NCBI GenBank assembly: GCA_029884335.1
Contig: JAOUIA010000004.1
Location: 1-64,000 of the forward strand
DNA length: 64,000 nucleotides
From: Betaproteobacteria bacterium
Lineage (GTDB): Bacteria > Pseudomonadota > Gammaproteobacteria > Burkholderiales > Casimicrobiaceae
Direction: 5' to 3'
Numbering within the stretch: position 1 is the first letter of the stretch; every line of letters starts with the position of its first letter. The notes beneath the pieces were generated by a model. The model made no database searches. It had not been told where the DNA came from and worked only from the letters and a program-made list of their open reading frames with translations. The translations under genes were made by a program, and so were the position numbers. Positions 9,352-19,631 of the stretch are shown one piece after another.

Positions 9352-10212
9352 TCAGGCGGCGCGGGAGAGCGGCGCGTCGTTGGCGAGCGCCAGCAGCCCG
9401 GCCGCGGTGTTGGAGATCGGGACGTGGTAGTTCGAGTGCACCTTCGACACCCTGCCGCCCAGCGCCGCGCGCGCGGCGATCCACGCCATCAGCTCGGTGC
9501 CCTGCGCGCCGGCCTCGCGGACGATGTCGAGCGCGGAGTACTTCGTGAGCTTGCGCGGCTCGTCGACGAGCGCGTCCATGCACATGAGGTCGAACGGCTT
9601 GTTGATGAACCCGGCGCGCTGGCCGTCGAGCTGGTGGGAGAGCCCGCCGGTGCCGACGACGACGACGCGGACGTCCGCGTCCCACGTGGCGAGCGCGCGC
9701 CCCACCGACTCGCCAAGCGCGTAGGCGCGCTTCGGCGAGGGCAGCGGGTGCTGGACGTGGTTCATCGCGATCGGCACGACGCGCACCGGCGGCGGCCCCT
9801 CGCCCGGCCAGAACAGCGCCAACGGCAGCGTCAGCGCGTGGTCGACCTTCATCCGCTGGCAGGTCGTGACGTCGAACTCGTCGGCGACCAGCTGCTCGAT
9901 GACGTGCCACGACAGGCTCGCGTCGCCGCGGATCGGCGCGACGGTGGGAATGCCCCAGCCTTCGTCGGCGTTGACGTACTCGGCAGCCGCGCCGACGGCG
10001 AACGTCGGCATCGCGTCGAGGAAGAAATTGAGCCCGTGGTCCTGGTAGAACACGACGGCGACGTCCGGCTTCGCCTGCGCGAGCCACCGGCGCACCGGCG
10101 GATAGCCGTCGAAGAACGGCTTCCAGTAGGGATCCTGCTGCAGGCCCTTCGCGATGGCGCGGCCGATGGCCGGCACGTGCGAGGTCATGACGCTGCCGAC
10201 GACCGTGGCCAT
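9352..10212 (-). CDS. Extradiol ring-cleavage dioxygenase, LigB-like catalytic subunit (second copy)
   Basis: This 286-aa class III extradiol dioxygenase has the Fe(II) ligands in place: His12 (TSHVPAIG), His59 (YQDHGLNF) and a Glu in AQGTELMAWI. It also has the acid-base His in GTGGLSHQL. It is clearly a paralogue of the LigB at 11536, sharing DEGWGIP, DEFDVTTCQRM, VVPIAMNHVQ and HVPISNTAAG, but it is divergent enough to suggest another substrate. It is preceded by its own small LigA-like subunit three bases upstream. Gallate or a methoxylated catechol is plausible; the substrate is not deducible here. Confidence 0.88.
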   Translation of the reverse strand: MATVVGSVMTSHVPAIGRAIAKGLQQDPYWKPFFDGYPPVRRWLAQAKPDVAVVFYQDHGLNFFLDAMPTFAVGAAAEYVNADEGWGIPTVAPIRGDASLSWHVIEQLVADEFDVTTCQRMKVDHALTLPLALFWPGEGPPPVRVVPIAMNHVQHPLPSPKRAYALGESVGRALATWDADVRVVVVGTGGLSHQLDGQRAGFINKPFDLMCMDALVDEPRKLTKYSALDIVREAGAQGTELMAWIAARAALGGRVSKVHSNYHVPISNTAAGLLALANDAPLSRAA

Positions 10213-10214
10213 CG

Positions 10215-10568
10215 CTATCTCCCCGCCTCGACGAGCTTCGCCTTGAACGCTTCCTTCGTCATTCCGGTCTGCTGGGCGCCGACGTCCTGGACGTCCAGCC
10301 CGAAGATGCCCGCGAACTTGGCGAGGTAGTAGATGTTGCCGCCGGCCGCGATCAGTTCGAGCACGTTGCGGTTCGCCACGGCCCTGCGCTGCGCTTCGTC
10401 GAGGCCGAACCTGCGGCAGTAGGCCTCCTCGTCGCGCCGGAACGCCTCGCGGTTGGACTCGTCGTTGAACGAGAAGCACATCGCGTTGAGCGCGTAGCCC
10501 CGCTGCGCGGCGTCGCCGTCGAAGATCGGCGTCCCCGGTATCCCGTAGTCCCTGCGTTTTTCCGCCAT
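10215..10568 (-). CDS. LigA-like small subunit of an extradiol dioxygenase (second copy)
   Basis: This 117-aa protein has the all-helical LigA-type layout: DYGIPGTPIFDG, ALNAMCFSFNDESNREAFRRDEE, a central AGGNIYYLAKFAG and a C-terminal TGMTKEAFKAKL. It aligns along its whole length with the LigA at 12389 and should cap the active site of the LigB-like partner immediately downstream. GGGAGC upstream supports the ATG at 10568 over the longer open frame. This subunit pairing makes a genuine second two-subunit enzyme more likely than a decayed copy. Confidence 0.85.
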   Translation of the reverse strand: MAEKRRDYGIPGTPIFDGDAAQRGYALNAMCFSFNDESNREAFRRDEEAYCRRFGLDEAQRRAVANRNVLELIAAGGNIYYLAKFAGIFGLDVQDVGAQQTGMTKEAFKAKLVEAGR

Positions 10569-10594
10569 CCGTCGCTCCCGGTCGCGCGCCCCCG

Positions 10595-12784
<2,190 letters not shown>

Positions 12785-12785
12785 G

Positions 12786-13661
12786 TCAATGACTCCAGTA
12801 CAGCCGCATCGGGTTGTCGACGAGGAGCCGGCGCTGCAGCCCGGCCGTGGGGGCGATGCGCGGAATCACGTCGACCAGGTGCCCGTCGTCGGGCATGTGG
12901 CCCTTCATGTTCGGGTGCGGCCAGTCGGTGCCCCACAGCACGCGGTCGGGGAAGCGCTCCACGACCCGGCGCGCGAATGGCACCACGTCGTCGTAGCCCG
13001 GCGGGCCGGACTTCGACAGGCGTTCGGGGCAGCTCACCTTCGACCAGATGTTTGGGTGCTCGTCGAGCAGCCGCAGGAAGGCGCCGAACTCCGGGCCGTC
13101 GACCGGCTGGCCCACGTCGGGCCGCCCCATGTGGTCGACGACGACCGTCGTCGGCAGGCTGGTGAAGAAGTCGGCCAGCTCGGGCAGGTCCTGCGCCTCG
13201 AAATAGACCACCACGTGCCACCGCAGCGGCGCCACGCGGGCGGCGATCTCCGCGAGCACCGGGCGCGGCGTGAAGTCGACCAGGCGGCGCAGGAAGTTGA
13301 ACCGCACGCCGCGCACGCCGGCCGCGTGCATGGCGGAGAGCTCGGCGTCGGTCACGTCGCGCGACACCGACGCCACGCCGCGCGCCCTGCCGCCCGAGTG
13401 CACCAGCGCATCCACCAGCGCACGGTTGTCGTTGCCGTGGCAGGTCGCCTGCACGATCACGTTGCGCGAGAAGCCGAGGAAGTCGCGCAGCGCGAAGAGC
13501 TGCGCCTTCGACGCGTCGCAGGGCGTGTACTTGCGCTCCGGCGCGAACGGGAACTCGGCCGCCGGCCCGAAGACGTGGCAGTGCGCGTCGACCGCGCCCG
13601 GCGGCGGGACGAACCGCGGCTTCGTCGGGTTCGGGTGGAAGCAGAGCCAGTCGGCGTCCAT
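12786..13661 (-). CDS. ligI: 2-pyrone-4,6-dicarboxylate lactonase
   Basis: This 291-aa amidohydrolase has the LigI signature DAHCHVFGP (metal/substrate His pair), FSRNVIVQATCHG, RGVRFNFLRRLVD, VVVDHMGRPDVGQ and WGTDWPHPNMKG, the last with the catalytic Asp. LigI opens the pyrone to 4-oxalomesaconate. The frame stays open to 13685, but those eight residues come from a dispersed repeat, so the ATG at 13661 (MDADWLCFHPN) is preferred. It stands 119 bases after ligK and is fused closely to ligA. Confidence 0.93.
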   Translation of the reverse strand: MDADWLCFHPNPTKPRFVPPPGAVDAHCHVFGPAAEFPFAPERKYTPCDASKAQLFALRDFLGFSRNVIVQATCHGNDNRALVDALVHSGGRARGVASVSRDVTDAELSAMHAAGVRGVRFNFLRRLVDFTPRPVLAEIAARVAPLRWHVVVYFEAQDLPELADFFTSLPTTVVVDHMGRPDVGQPVDGPEFGAFLRLLDEHPNIWSKVSCPERLSKSGPPGYDDVVPFARRVVERFPDRVLWGTDWPHPNMKGHMPDDGHLVDVIPRIAPTAGLQRRLLVDNPMRLYWSH

Positions 13662-13664
13662 CTG

Positions 13665-13783
13665 GAAATGAGGGTCAGGCTCCACTTTCCTGGAGACAAC
13701 GGCGGGTTCGTGGGGACGGAGATTGGAGTCTGCCCCCCATTTCGGGCGCGTGCGGCTGAAATGGGAGCCCGACCCTCATTTCA
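13665..13783. repeat. Dispersed inverted repeat between ligK and ligI
   Basis: The left arm around 13665-13683 (gaaatgagggtcaggctcc) and right arm 13764-13783 pair with about two mismatches. A second motif ggagtctgccccccatttc lies inside. The right edge is the ligK stop codon itself. I recall the agggtcagactcc-type sequence as a common filler repeat in betaproteobacterial genomes, but cannot search for it here. Confidence 0.7.
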
Positions 13784-14473
13784 GTCGAGGTACTTGAGGC
13801 CGGCCTTCGCGAGGGTCTCGCGCATGCCGTAGATGTCGAGGCCGAGTTCGCCCTTCGCCAGCCGCGCGCGCGTGGCCTCTTCCTTCTTCTCGCGCGCCTC
13901 GGCGGCGGCAGCGACCTCGGCTACCCGGTCCTTCGCCACCACGACCACGCCGTCGTCGTCGGCGACGATCGCGTCGCCCGGCGCCACCAGCATGCCCGCG
14001 CACACCACCGGCACGTTGACCGATCCCAGCGTGGCCTTCACCGTGCCGCGCGCGTTGATCGCCCGCGACCAGACGGGAAACTTCATCTGGTGCAGCGAGC
14101 GCACGTCGCGCACGCCGGCATCGATGACGAGTCCGCAACCGCCGCGTGCGGCGTAGGACGTGGCGAGCAGGTCGCCGAACATCCCGTCCTCGTTGTCGGC
14201 CGTGCACGCGACGACGACGACGTCGCCGGGACGGATCAATTCCGCCACGACGTGCAGCATCCAGTTGTCGCCGGGTTGCGCGAGCACGGTGACCGCTGTG
14301 CCGCACACGGAGGCGCTTGGCCACGCCGGGCGCATGTAGGGCTTGAGCAGGCCGCTGCGCCCCTGCGCTTCGTGCACCGTCGCCACGCCGTGGCGGCCGA
14401 GCCGCTCGACGGCTGCCGCATCCGCCCGTGCGATGTTGCGCACCGCGACTCCCGTGCTGCCGAACCCGGCCAT
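13781..14473 (-). CDS. ligK: 4-carboxy-4-hydroxy-2-oxoadipate aldolase / oxaloacetate decarboxylase (RraA-like)
   Basis: This 230-aa RraA-fold class II aldolase has [16 protein letters not shown] at the N-terminus, the metal/substrate loop [22 protein letters not shown] with the conserved Arg-Asp, and a basic helical C-terminus ending in GLKYLD. It cleaves 4-carboxy-4-hydroxy-2-oxoadipate to pyruvate and oxaloacetate, the last step of the 4,5-cleavage route. The ATG at 14473 has GAGGAGG just upstream. It is the first gene of the lig run, so the operon promoter should lie in 14474-14617. Confidence 0.91.
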   Translation of the reverse strand: MAGFGSTGVAVRNIARADAAAVERLGRHGVATVHEAQGRSGLLKPYMRPAWPSASVCGTAVTVLAQPGDNWMLHVVAELIRPGDVVVVACTADNEDGMFGDLLATSYAARGGCGLVIDAGVRDVRSLHQMKFPVWSRAINARGTVKATLGSVNVPVVCAGMLVAPGDAIVADDDGVVVVAKDRVAEVAAAAEAREKKEEATRARLAKGELGLDIYGMRETLAKAGLKYLD

Positions 14474-14554
14474 CCATCCTCCTCGGGGACCCCGCCCGCC
14501 ATGTGCGCCTCGCCGGCGCATGCCCTGAGTGTGCGCCCCGGGTCGATCAATTGA

Positions 14555-14586
14555 ATAGCGCTATGGCGCGACTAGCAGCTATGCCG
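14555..14586. promoter_or_regulatory. Candidate LysR-type binding region upstream of ligK
   Basis: The 10-bp palindrome atagcgctat (14555-14564) is followed by gactagcagctatgccg (14570-14586). The same 17 bases occur exactly at 15395-15411, beside the lysR gene. Position is 80-115 bases before ligK, as expected for an activator site. This is inference from pattern and location. Confidence 0.5.
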
Positions 14587-14617
14587 ACATGGCATCGTTG
14601 CAGCACGCGCCCGGCCC

Positions 14618-15307
14618 TCACGCGGCTTGCATGCCGTGGCGCCGCTTCGCGGCCGCCGCCTCGGGCGAAGCCAGGAACGCCAGCAGCTCGCGCGCGTCGC
14701 CGGGGCGCGTCGACGTCGCCGCCACGCCGCCGGCGAAAGTCGTGACGAGCTGGACGGCGTCCGGCAGCGGGCCCAGCACGTCGACTCCGGCGACGTCCAC
14801 CAGTTCGGCGAGCTGCTGGAAGCCGAGCTCAACCTCGCCTTCGGCGACCAGCGACGCCACGGGCCGTCCAGGCGGCGCCTGGACGACTCGCGCCCCCCCT
14901 GCATGCCCGACGCCCCACCGCTCGAACAGCTTCGCGAGGTGGACGCCGCTCGGGCCGGTCGAGTAGCCCACGCTTCGCGCGGCCAGCACCGCGCGCCTGA
15001 GCGCCTCCTCGGTGCCGATGTCGGGCCGCGGCGCTCCCGCAAGCACGGCCACGGCAACGGGCGAGCGGGCGACGTCCGTGCGGCTGCCGGCGACGATCCG
15101 CTGCTCGGCCGTGAGCTGGTCGATCGCGTCGGAGGCGAGCACGACGACGTCGAACGGCTCGCCGGCGCGCACGCGCCTCGCCGCATCGACCCCGCCGACC
15201 GACTCGAGCACCGCGTCCATCGTGCCGCGCGCGCCGAACGCCGCGACCAGGTCGGAGAGCACCTGTCGCGTGGCCATCGACGAGATGACGGAGAGCGGCG
15301 CGTTCAT
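14618..15307 (-). CDS. ModA-like substrate-binding protein lacking a signal peptide
   Basis: This 229-aa protein has the periplasmic-binding-protein II fold of the molybdate-binding (ModA) type. Recognisable segments are [16 protein letters not shown], a hinge with [33 protein letters not shown] and the C-terminal [25 protein letters not shown]. The N-terminus ([17 protein letters not shown]) has no hydrophobic export signal, so it is predicted cytoplasmic. It lies between lysR and the lig operon. Such orphan domains could sense or buffer a pathway acid; the ligand and role are unknown. Confidence 0.75.
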   Translation of the reverse strand: MNAPLSVISSMATRQVLSDLVAAFGARGTMDAVLESVGGVDAARRVRAGEPFDVVVLASDAIDQLTAEQRIVAGSRTDVARSPVAVAVLAGAPRPDIGTEEALRRAVLAARSVGYSTGPSGVHLAKLFERWGVGHAGGARVVQAPPGRPVASLVAEGEVELGFQQLAELVDVAGVDVLGPLPDAVQLVTTFAGGVAATSTRPGDARELLAFLASPEAAAAKRRHGMQAA

Positions 15308-15389
15308 GCGATGCGAAGCGTGCAGTCAGGGAGGCGGCGCCATGACGCGCGCAGTGTGCGCTCCGAAGCAGTTCCCGCGGAACCGTTAT

Positions 15390-15411
15390 TGCTAGACTAG
15401 CAGCTATGCCG
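15390..15411. promoter_or_regulatory. Candidate LysR autoregulatory site
   Basis: TGCTA-GAC-TAGCA is a perfect dyad at 15390-15402. It overlaps gactagcagctatgccg (15395-15411), the 17-base sequence repeated upstream of ligK. It lies 20 bases before the lysR ATG and about 88 bases before the divergent ModA-like gene. Confidence 0.5.
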
Positions 15412-15430
15412 GAGCAGCATGGAGGTGCGG

Positions 15431-16330
15431 ATGGACCTGCGGCAGCTGCAGTACTTCATCGCGGTGGCCGACACCGGCGGCTTCAGCCGCGCCGCGCGCC
15501 TGCTCGGCATCGCGCAGCCGGCCCTCTCGCGCCAGGTGCGCAGCCTCGAGGTGGAGCTGCGGCAGAACCTGCTGCTGCGCAACGGCCGCGGCGCGGTGCC
15601 CACCGAGGCGGGCAAGCGCCTGCTCGCGCACGCGCGCGGGATCGTGCAGCAGGTCGAGCGCGCGCGGCTCGAGGTCGAGGAAGTGAAGGGCGCGCCGGTC
15701 GGCCACGTGACGATCGGCCTGCCGCCGACGCTGGCGCGGCTCGCGGCCGCACCGCTGGTGCTGGCGTTCCGGCAGGGGTTTCCGCGCGCGACGGTCAGCA
15801 TCGTCGAAGGCCTCTCGTCGACGATCGTCGAGTGGGTCGTCGTCGGTCGTGCCGACGTCGGCCTCGTCTACAATCCGGCGCCCTCGCCGGCGCTCGACTT
15901 CGAACCCGTGCTCGACGAGGACCTGTGCCTGATCGGGCCGCGCCGGCGCAAGGACGCCGCGCGCAGCGTGCGCCTGCGCGACCTCCCCGCCTACCCGCTC
16001 ATCATCCCCAGCCGGCCGCACGCGATCCGCACGCTCGTCGAGTCGCGCCTGGCCGCCGTCGGCCTGCGCGCAAACGTCGCGCTGGAAGTCGACGCGGTCA
16101 GCGCGATCCTCGAACTGGTGGCCGAGGGACTGGGCTACGCGGTGCTGTCGCCGCGCGCGATGCACGGCGAGTCGGCCGCGCGCAAGCTGCGCGCGCGGCC
16201 CATCGTGCAGCCGGCGCTCGCCAGCACGCTGCACGTGGCGGTCTCGGCACAGCGGCCGGCGACTCCGCTGCAGGCCGCCTGCGTGGAACTGATCGCGACC
16301 CTGGTCCCGCGCGCCTTCGCGGCTGCGTGA
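15431..16330 (+). CDS. LysR-family transcriptional regulator
   Basis: This 299-aa LTTR has the winged-helix domain at residues 1-60 (MDLRQLQYFIAVADTGGFSRAARLLGIAQPALSRQVRSLE), a linker helix, and a PBP-like effector domain ending in HVAVSAQRPATPLQAA. The ATG at 15431 is preceded by GGAGGTG and is better placed than the ATG four codons earlier. It is divergent from the ModA-like gene and the lig operon, so it probably activates them in response to a pathway acid. The 17-base motif in both control regions is the best site candidate. Confidence 0.92.
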   Translation: MDLRQLQYFIAVADTGGFSRAARLLGIAQPALSRQVRSLEVELRQNLLLRNGRGAVPTEAGKRLLAHARGIVQQVERARLEVEEVKGAPVGHVTIGLPPTLARLAAAPLVLAFRQGFPRATVSIVEGLSSTIVEWVVVGRADVGLVYNPAPSPALDFEPVLDEDLCLIGPRRRKDAARSVRLRDLPAYPLIIPSRPHAIRTLVESRLAAVGLRANVALEVDAVSAILELVAEGLGYAVLSPRAMHGESAARKLRARPIVQPALASTLHVAVSAQRPATPLQAACVELIATLVPRAFAAA

Positions 16331-16364
16331 CCGCCCGGTCACGCAGCCGCATCCTTCGTGCTGC

Positions 16365-16862
16365 CTACTTGACCTGTCCGTGCTGCTTGTCGGACCTGTT
16401 GGCGGTCGTCATCTTGATCGCTACCGGAACCACCGCATCGATTGCCGCCTGGTAGTCCGCCTTGTTGGCTTCGGTGAAGCCAGGCGCGGTAATCGTGGCC
16501 CCGCCCTTGGGCTTGCCGGTCTCGATGGTGAAGGCCACCTGCTTCACGTTCTTCGGCCAGTCGAACCGGCTGGCGCCCCACGGCGATTGGACCTGGATCG
16601 AGCGGTTGCCCTTGCCCGGGACCGCGGTGATCTTCTGGATCCCGGCCGCCACGACTTCGTTCACGCGGGGGCCTGACACCTCGATGAGACCGGGCTGGGC
16701 AGCCTTGATCACGGGCGCAGCCGCAGCGGGCTTGGCGGCCGCAGCCGGAGCGGCCGCAGCGGGCTTGGCGGGCGCCGCCGCGGGCGCGACGGTCTGGGCA
16801 CTCAGCGCGCCGGCGAACAGGGCAGAGACCGCGGCAACCAGAAGCGCAGTAGATGGACGCAT
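16365..16862 (-). CDS. Secreted Ala/Pro-rich protein of unknown function
   Basis: This 165-aa protein has a clear signal peptide (MRPSTALLVAAVSALFAGALSA, cleavage near residue 22). A low-complexity Ala/Pro/Lys linker at about 25-52 follows, then a compact domain with VNEVVAAGIQKITAVPGKGNRS, FDWPKNVKQVAFTIE and a short basic tail. The linker resembles those tethering domains in the periplasm. I do not recognise the globular domain. It converges with lysR at its 3' end and stands apart from the SDR gene, so it is likely a single-gene unit. Confidence 0.7.
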   Translation of the reverse strand: MRPSTALLVAAVSALFAGALSAQTVAPAAAPAKPAAAAPAAAAKPAAAAPVIKAAQPGLIEVSGPRVNEVVAAGIQKITAVPGKGNRSIQVQSPWGASRFDWPKNVKQVAFTIETGKPKGGATITAPGFTEANKADYQAAIDAVVPVAIKMTTANRSDKQHGQVK

Positions 16863-16961
16863 GCAATCACCATCGAGGTCGTCAAAGGGACGGGCATTAT
16901 TTGGGCAATCTCCCGCGGTGTCAACGAGTTTCCATGACCTGGCGCAGGACGGCCGGATGTT

Positions 16962-17732
16962 TCAGATGCACCGCCCGCCGTCGACCTCGAGGCAGGCGCC
17001 GGTGACGAACGCCGCCTCCTCCGACGCGAAGAACACCGCGGCCGTGGCGATGTCAGAGGGCTGCGAGAAGCGCCCCAGCGGAATCGTCGACACGAACTTC
17101 GCGCGCCGCTCCGGCGTGTCCTCGCCCATGAACCGCGCGAGCATCGCCGTCTCTCCGGCCACCGGGTTGATGACGTTGACGCGGATGTTGTCCGGAGCGA
17201 GTTCGGCAGCCATCGACCGCGAGGTCACGATCGCCGCGCCCTTGCTGCCGTTGTACCAGGTGAGACCCGGCCGCGGCCGCACGCCCGCGGTCGAGGCAAT
17301 CGTGATGAACACCCCGTCGCGCTTGCGGCGGAAGTGCGGCGCCGCGTGCTTCGCAGTGAGGTAGAGGCTCTTCACGTTCACCGCATAGATGCGGTCGAAC
17401 TCGTCCTCGGCGACGTCGAGCATCGGCTGGTTGCGGTGCGTCGTGCCGGCGTTGTTGACGACGACATGGAGGTCGCCGAACGCGTCGAGCGCGTGCTTCA
17501 CCATCGCCGCGACGTCGGCGTCGCGCGAGACGTCGCCGCCGATCGCGCTTGCGCGGCCGCCCGCGGCGGCGATCGCGTCCGCCACGCGTCGCGCCGCAGC
17601 GCCGTCGAGGTCGTTGACGACGACTGCCGCTCCTTCGCGCGCGAAGCGCTCGGCGATGCCCTGCCCGAAGCCCGAGCCCGCGCCGGTGACCAGCGCGACC
17701 CGTCCCACGAGTCGGCCGGCAAGGACCCCCAC
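16962..17732 (-). CDS. Short-chain dehydrogenase/reductase (SDR)
   Basis: This 256-aa classical SDR has the cofactor motif TGAGSGFG at about residues 18-25, NNAG near 93, the active-site Ser in ITIASTAG, YNGSKG with the catalytic Tyr/Lys near 156, and the terminal EVDGG. Cofactor preference and substrate are not clear. No ATG precedes the Rossmann motif. The only plausible start is the GTG at 17732, which lies inside a dispersed repeat filling the gap after ppk2, so its translation start may have been supplied by that repeat. Confidence 0.88.
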   Translation of the reverse strand: MGVLAGRLVGRVALVTGAGSGFGQGIAERFAREGAAVVVNDLDGAAARRVADAIAAAGGRASAIGGDVSRDADVAAMVKHALDAFGDLHVVVNNAGTTHRNQPMLDVAEDEFDRIYAVNVKSLYLTAKHAAPHFRRKRDGVFITIASTAGVRPRPGLTWYNGSKGAAIVTSRSMAAELAPDNIRVNVINPVAGETAMLARFMGEDTPERRAKFVSTIPLGRFSQPSDIATAAVFFASEEAAFVTGACLEVDGGRCI

Positions 17733-17806
17733 GCTTGCCGCTCGCGCGTCTGCGCTGCCCCCAGGGGGGGTGCCCTGAGCGCCTTGGGACGGCCCGGCGG
17801 CGCTCA
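17723..17806. repeat. Dispersed GC-rich repeat between ppk2 and the SDR gene
   Basis: An 84-base stretch (ggaccccc-acgcttgccg ... cggcggcgctca) includes a gcccccagggggggt stem. It starts just inside the SDR gene and ends exactly at the ppk2 stop codon. A related element lies at 56931-56985. I recall this family as frequent in Burkholderiales intergenic regions. Confidence 0.65.
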
Positions 17807-18973
17807 CAGCAGCGCTCCGCCGCCGCGTTCCCCGCGCTCGTAGACCAGGTGCGCCCGGCCGACCAGCAGCGGGTCGACGGCCCCGATCAGGTCGATGTCC
17901 TTGTTCTTGTAAGGCAGCTTGTGCAGCAGGTAGCGCATGGCGTTGAGCCGCGCGCGCTTCTTGCAGTCGGACTTGATCACGGTCCACGGCGCGTCGGCGG
18001 TGTCGGTGTGGAAGAACATCGCTTCCTTGGCCTTCGTGTACTCGTCCCACTTGTCGAGCGAGGCCATGTCGATCGGCGACAGCTTCCAGTGCTTGAGCGG
18101 GTGCGTCTCGCGCTCCTTGAAGCGGCGGCGCTGCTCCTTGCGCGACACCGAGAACCAGTACTTGACGAGGTGCGTGCCGCTCTTCACCAGGTTGCGCTCG
18201 AACTCCGGGCACTGGCGCATGAACTCGACGTACTCGTCGCTGGTGCAGAAGCCCATGACGCGCTCGACGCCTGCGCGGTTGTACCAGGAGCGGTCGAACA
18301 GGACCATCTCGCCGGCGGTCGGCAGGTGCTGCACGTAGCGCTGGAAGTACCACTGCCCGCGCTCGACCTCGGAGGGCTTCTCCAGCGCGACGACGCGCGC
18401 GCCGCGCGGGTTGAGGTGCTCCATGAAGCGCTTGATCGTGCCGCCCTTCCCCGCCGCGTCGCGTCCCTCGAACACGATCACGAGGCGCTGGCCGGTCTCC
18501 TTGACCCAAGCCTGCAGCTTGAGGAGCTCGACCTGCAGCCGGTACTTCTGCTTCTCGTAGCTCTTGCGCGACAACAGGTTGCGGTACGGGTACTCGCCGC
18601 TTCGCCACCCTGGCGCGAGCTCCTCGTCCGGGTTGTCGGGGAGCCGCGCGAACGCGGCCTCCGGCGCGTCGATCAGCGCGTTGCGCAGCGCGATCGCGTC
18701 GTCGGGCGACGCGCCCGCCATGATCGCGCGCAGCGCCTCGGCGACACCAGCCGCGCTGCCCGGCGCGGCGCGCGAGAGGATGTCGCGCACCGCCTCCAAC
18801 TTGGAGTCCCGCGCCGCGCTGACCGCCTCGCGCACGGCGAAGCGCTCGATGGTGACCGGCGTGCGGGCGGGCGCGATGTCGCCGGCTTTCGCCGCGCGCG
18901 CTGCGGCGCGGCCCTTGGGCGGCGGCGCGGCCTTGCGGCCCGCGCCGTTGCGGCGGTTCGTGGTGACGCTCAT
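17804..18973 (-). CDS. ppk2: Polyphosphate kinase 2
   Basis: This 389-aa PPK2-family kinase has Walker A GRDAAGKGG at residues 170-178, the lid segment with EVERGQWYFQRYVQHLP, and Walker B MVLFDRSWYNRAGVERVMG. Those are followed by HLVKYWFSVSRKEQRRRF and HPLKHWKLSPID. This is the single-domain class I layout, with an added N-terminal extension of about 120 residues that is basic and Ala-rich at the start. It transfers phosphate between polyphosphate and nucleoside diphosphates in the cytoplasm. Downstream lies the SDR gene, separated by a dispersed repeat. Confidence 0.94.
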   Translation of the reverse strand: MSVTTNRRNGAGRKAAPPPKGRAAARAAKAGDIAPARTPVTIERFAVREAVSAARDSKLEAVRDILSRAAPGSAAGVAEALRAIMAGASPDDAIALRNALIDAPEAAFARLPDNPDEELAPGWRSGEYPYRNLLSRKSYEKQKYRLQVELLKLQAWVKETGQRLVIVFEGRDAAGKGGTIKRFMEHLNPRGARVVALEKPSEVERGQWYFQRYVQHLPTAGEMVLFDRSWYNRAGVERVMGFCTSDEYVEFMRQCPEFERNLVKSGTHLVKYWFSVSRKEQRRRFKERETHPLKHWKLSPIDMASLDKWDEYTKAKEAMFFHTDTADAPWTVIKSDCKKRARLNAMRYLLHKLPYKNKDIDLIGAVDPLLVGRAHLVYERGERGGGALL

Positions 18974-19088
18974 GTTGGTAGCGACGCGGCGGCGCGCCGA
19001 TCGGCGGAGGAGCCGACGATTTTACCGCCGTCGCGGTTGCCGCTGCCGCGCCGCAAGCCCCGCGCGGCGGGGTCCCCCTCGCAACGGG

Positions 19089-19406
19089 TCAGTGGGCTGC
19101 GGACGGCAGGCCGGCCCTGCGCAACCTGGCGACGCCAGGCGGCACGGGCGGCGTCTCCATCGAGCCTGCCCATGCGAGCGCGAAACGCGAATCCGGCATC
19201 GTGCCCGTCGTCCCAACGTCCGCCAGCGCCGCACTGAGCGCCTCGTGCCACCCGGCAGGAACCTGCTCGTCGATCGCGCGGCACTCGATCAGCCAGGCGG
19301 CGTACCCGATCAGCGGCCCGACGTCGGCGCTGTGGACAATCCCGCCGTGTGCAGCGAGGAAGTCCCCGACTTGCGACCGCATCGGAACGGGAACTTCGGG
19401 TTGCAT
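19089..19406 (-). CDS. Small conserved-looking hypothetical protein
   Basis: This 105-aa protein starts at the ATG at 19406, which has a strong GAGGAGGA ribosome site seven bases upstream. No signal peptide is present; the centre has PLIGYAAWLIECRAIDEQVPAGWHEALSAAL. I do not recognise a family. The frame remains open upstream, but the ribosome site fixes the start. It lies between ppk2 and an aldehyde dehydrogenase on the same strand with gaps of more than 100 bases each side, so it is probably its own unit. Confidence 0.55.
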   Translation of the reverse strand: MQPEVPVPMRSQVGDFLAAHGGIVHSADVGPLIGYAAWLIECRAIDEQVPAGWHEALSAALADVGTTGTMPDSRFALAWAGSMETPPVPPGVARLRRAGLPSAAH

Positions 19407-19631
19407 GGCATCCTCCTCTCGGCTCCGCCTGCAGAAGCCTCGCGAAAGACACTCCTGCAGCGCTAGCGCCCAGCATACGCCCTCGCCGGCGTCATGCGCA
19501 CAAGAATTCGTCCACGGACGCGTCCGCGCGATTTCGCGGTGCAGCAGGAAAGCGCGCGCGATCGTCGGCTTGCCGCAGCGCAACACTCGCCGCGCACACG
19601 GCGGCGGCCGGGTCTCGCTGCACCGCGACAC

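Noticed and set aside
8272-10329. 685-codon plus-strand frame over ligJ and ligB2
   Set aside because: It is antisense to two well-supported enzymes, Arg/His/Val-rich and without domains.
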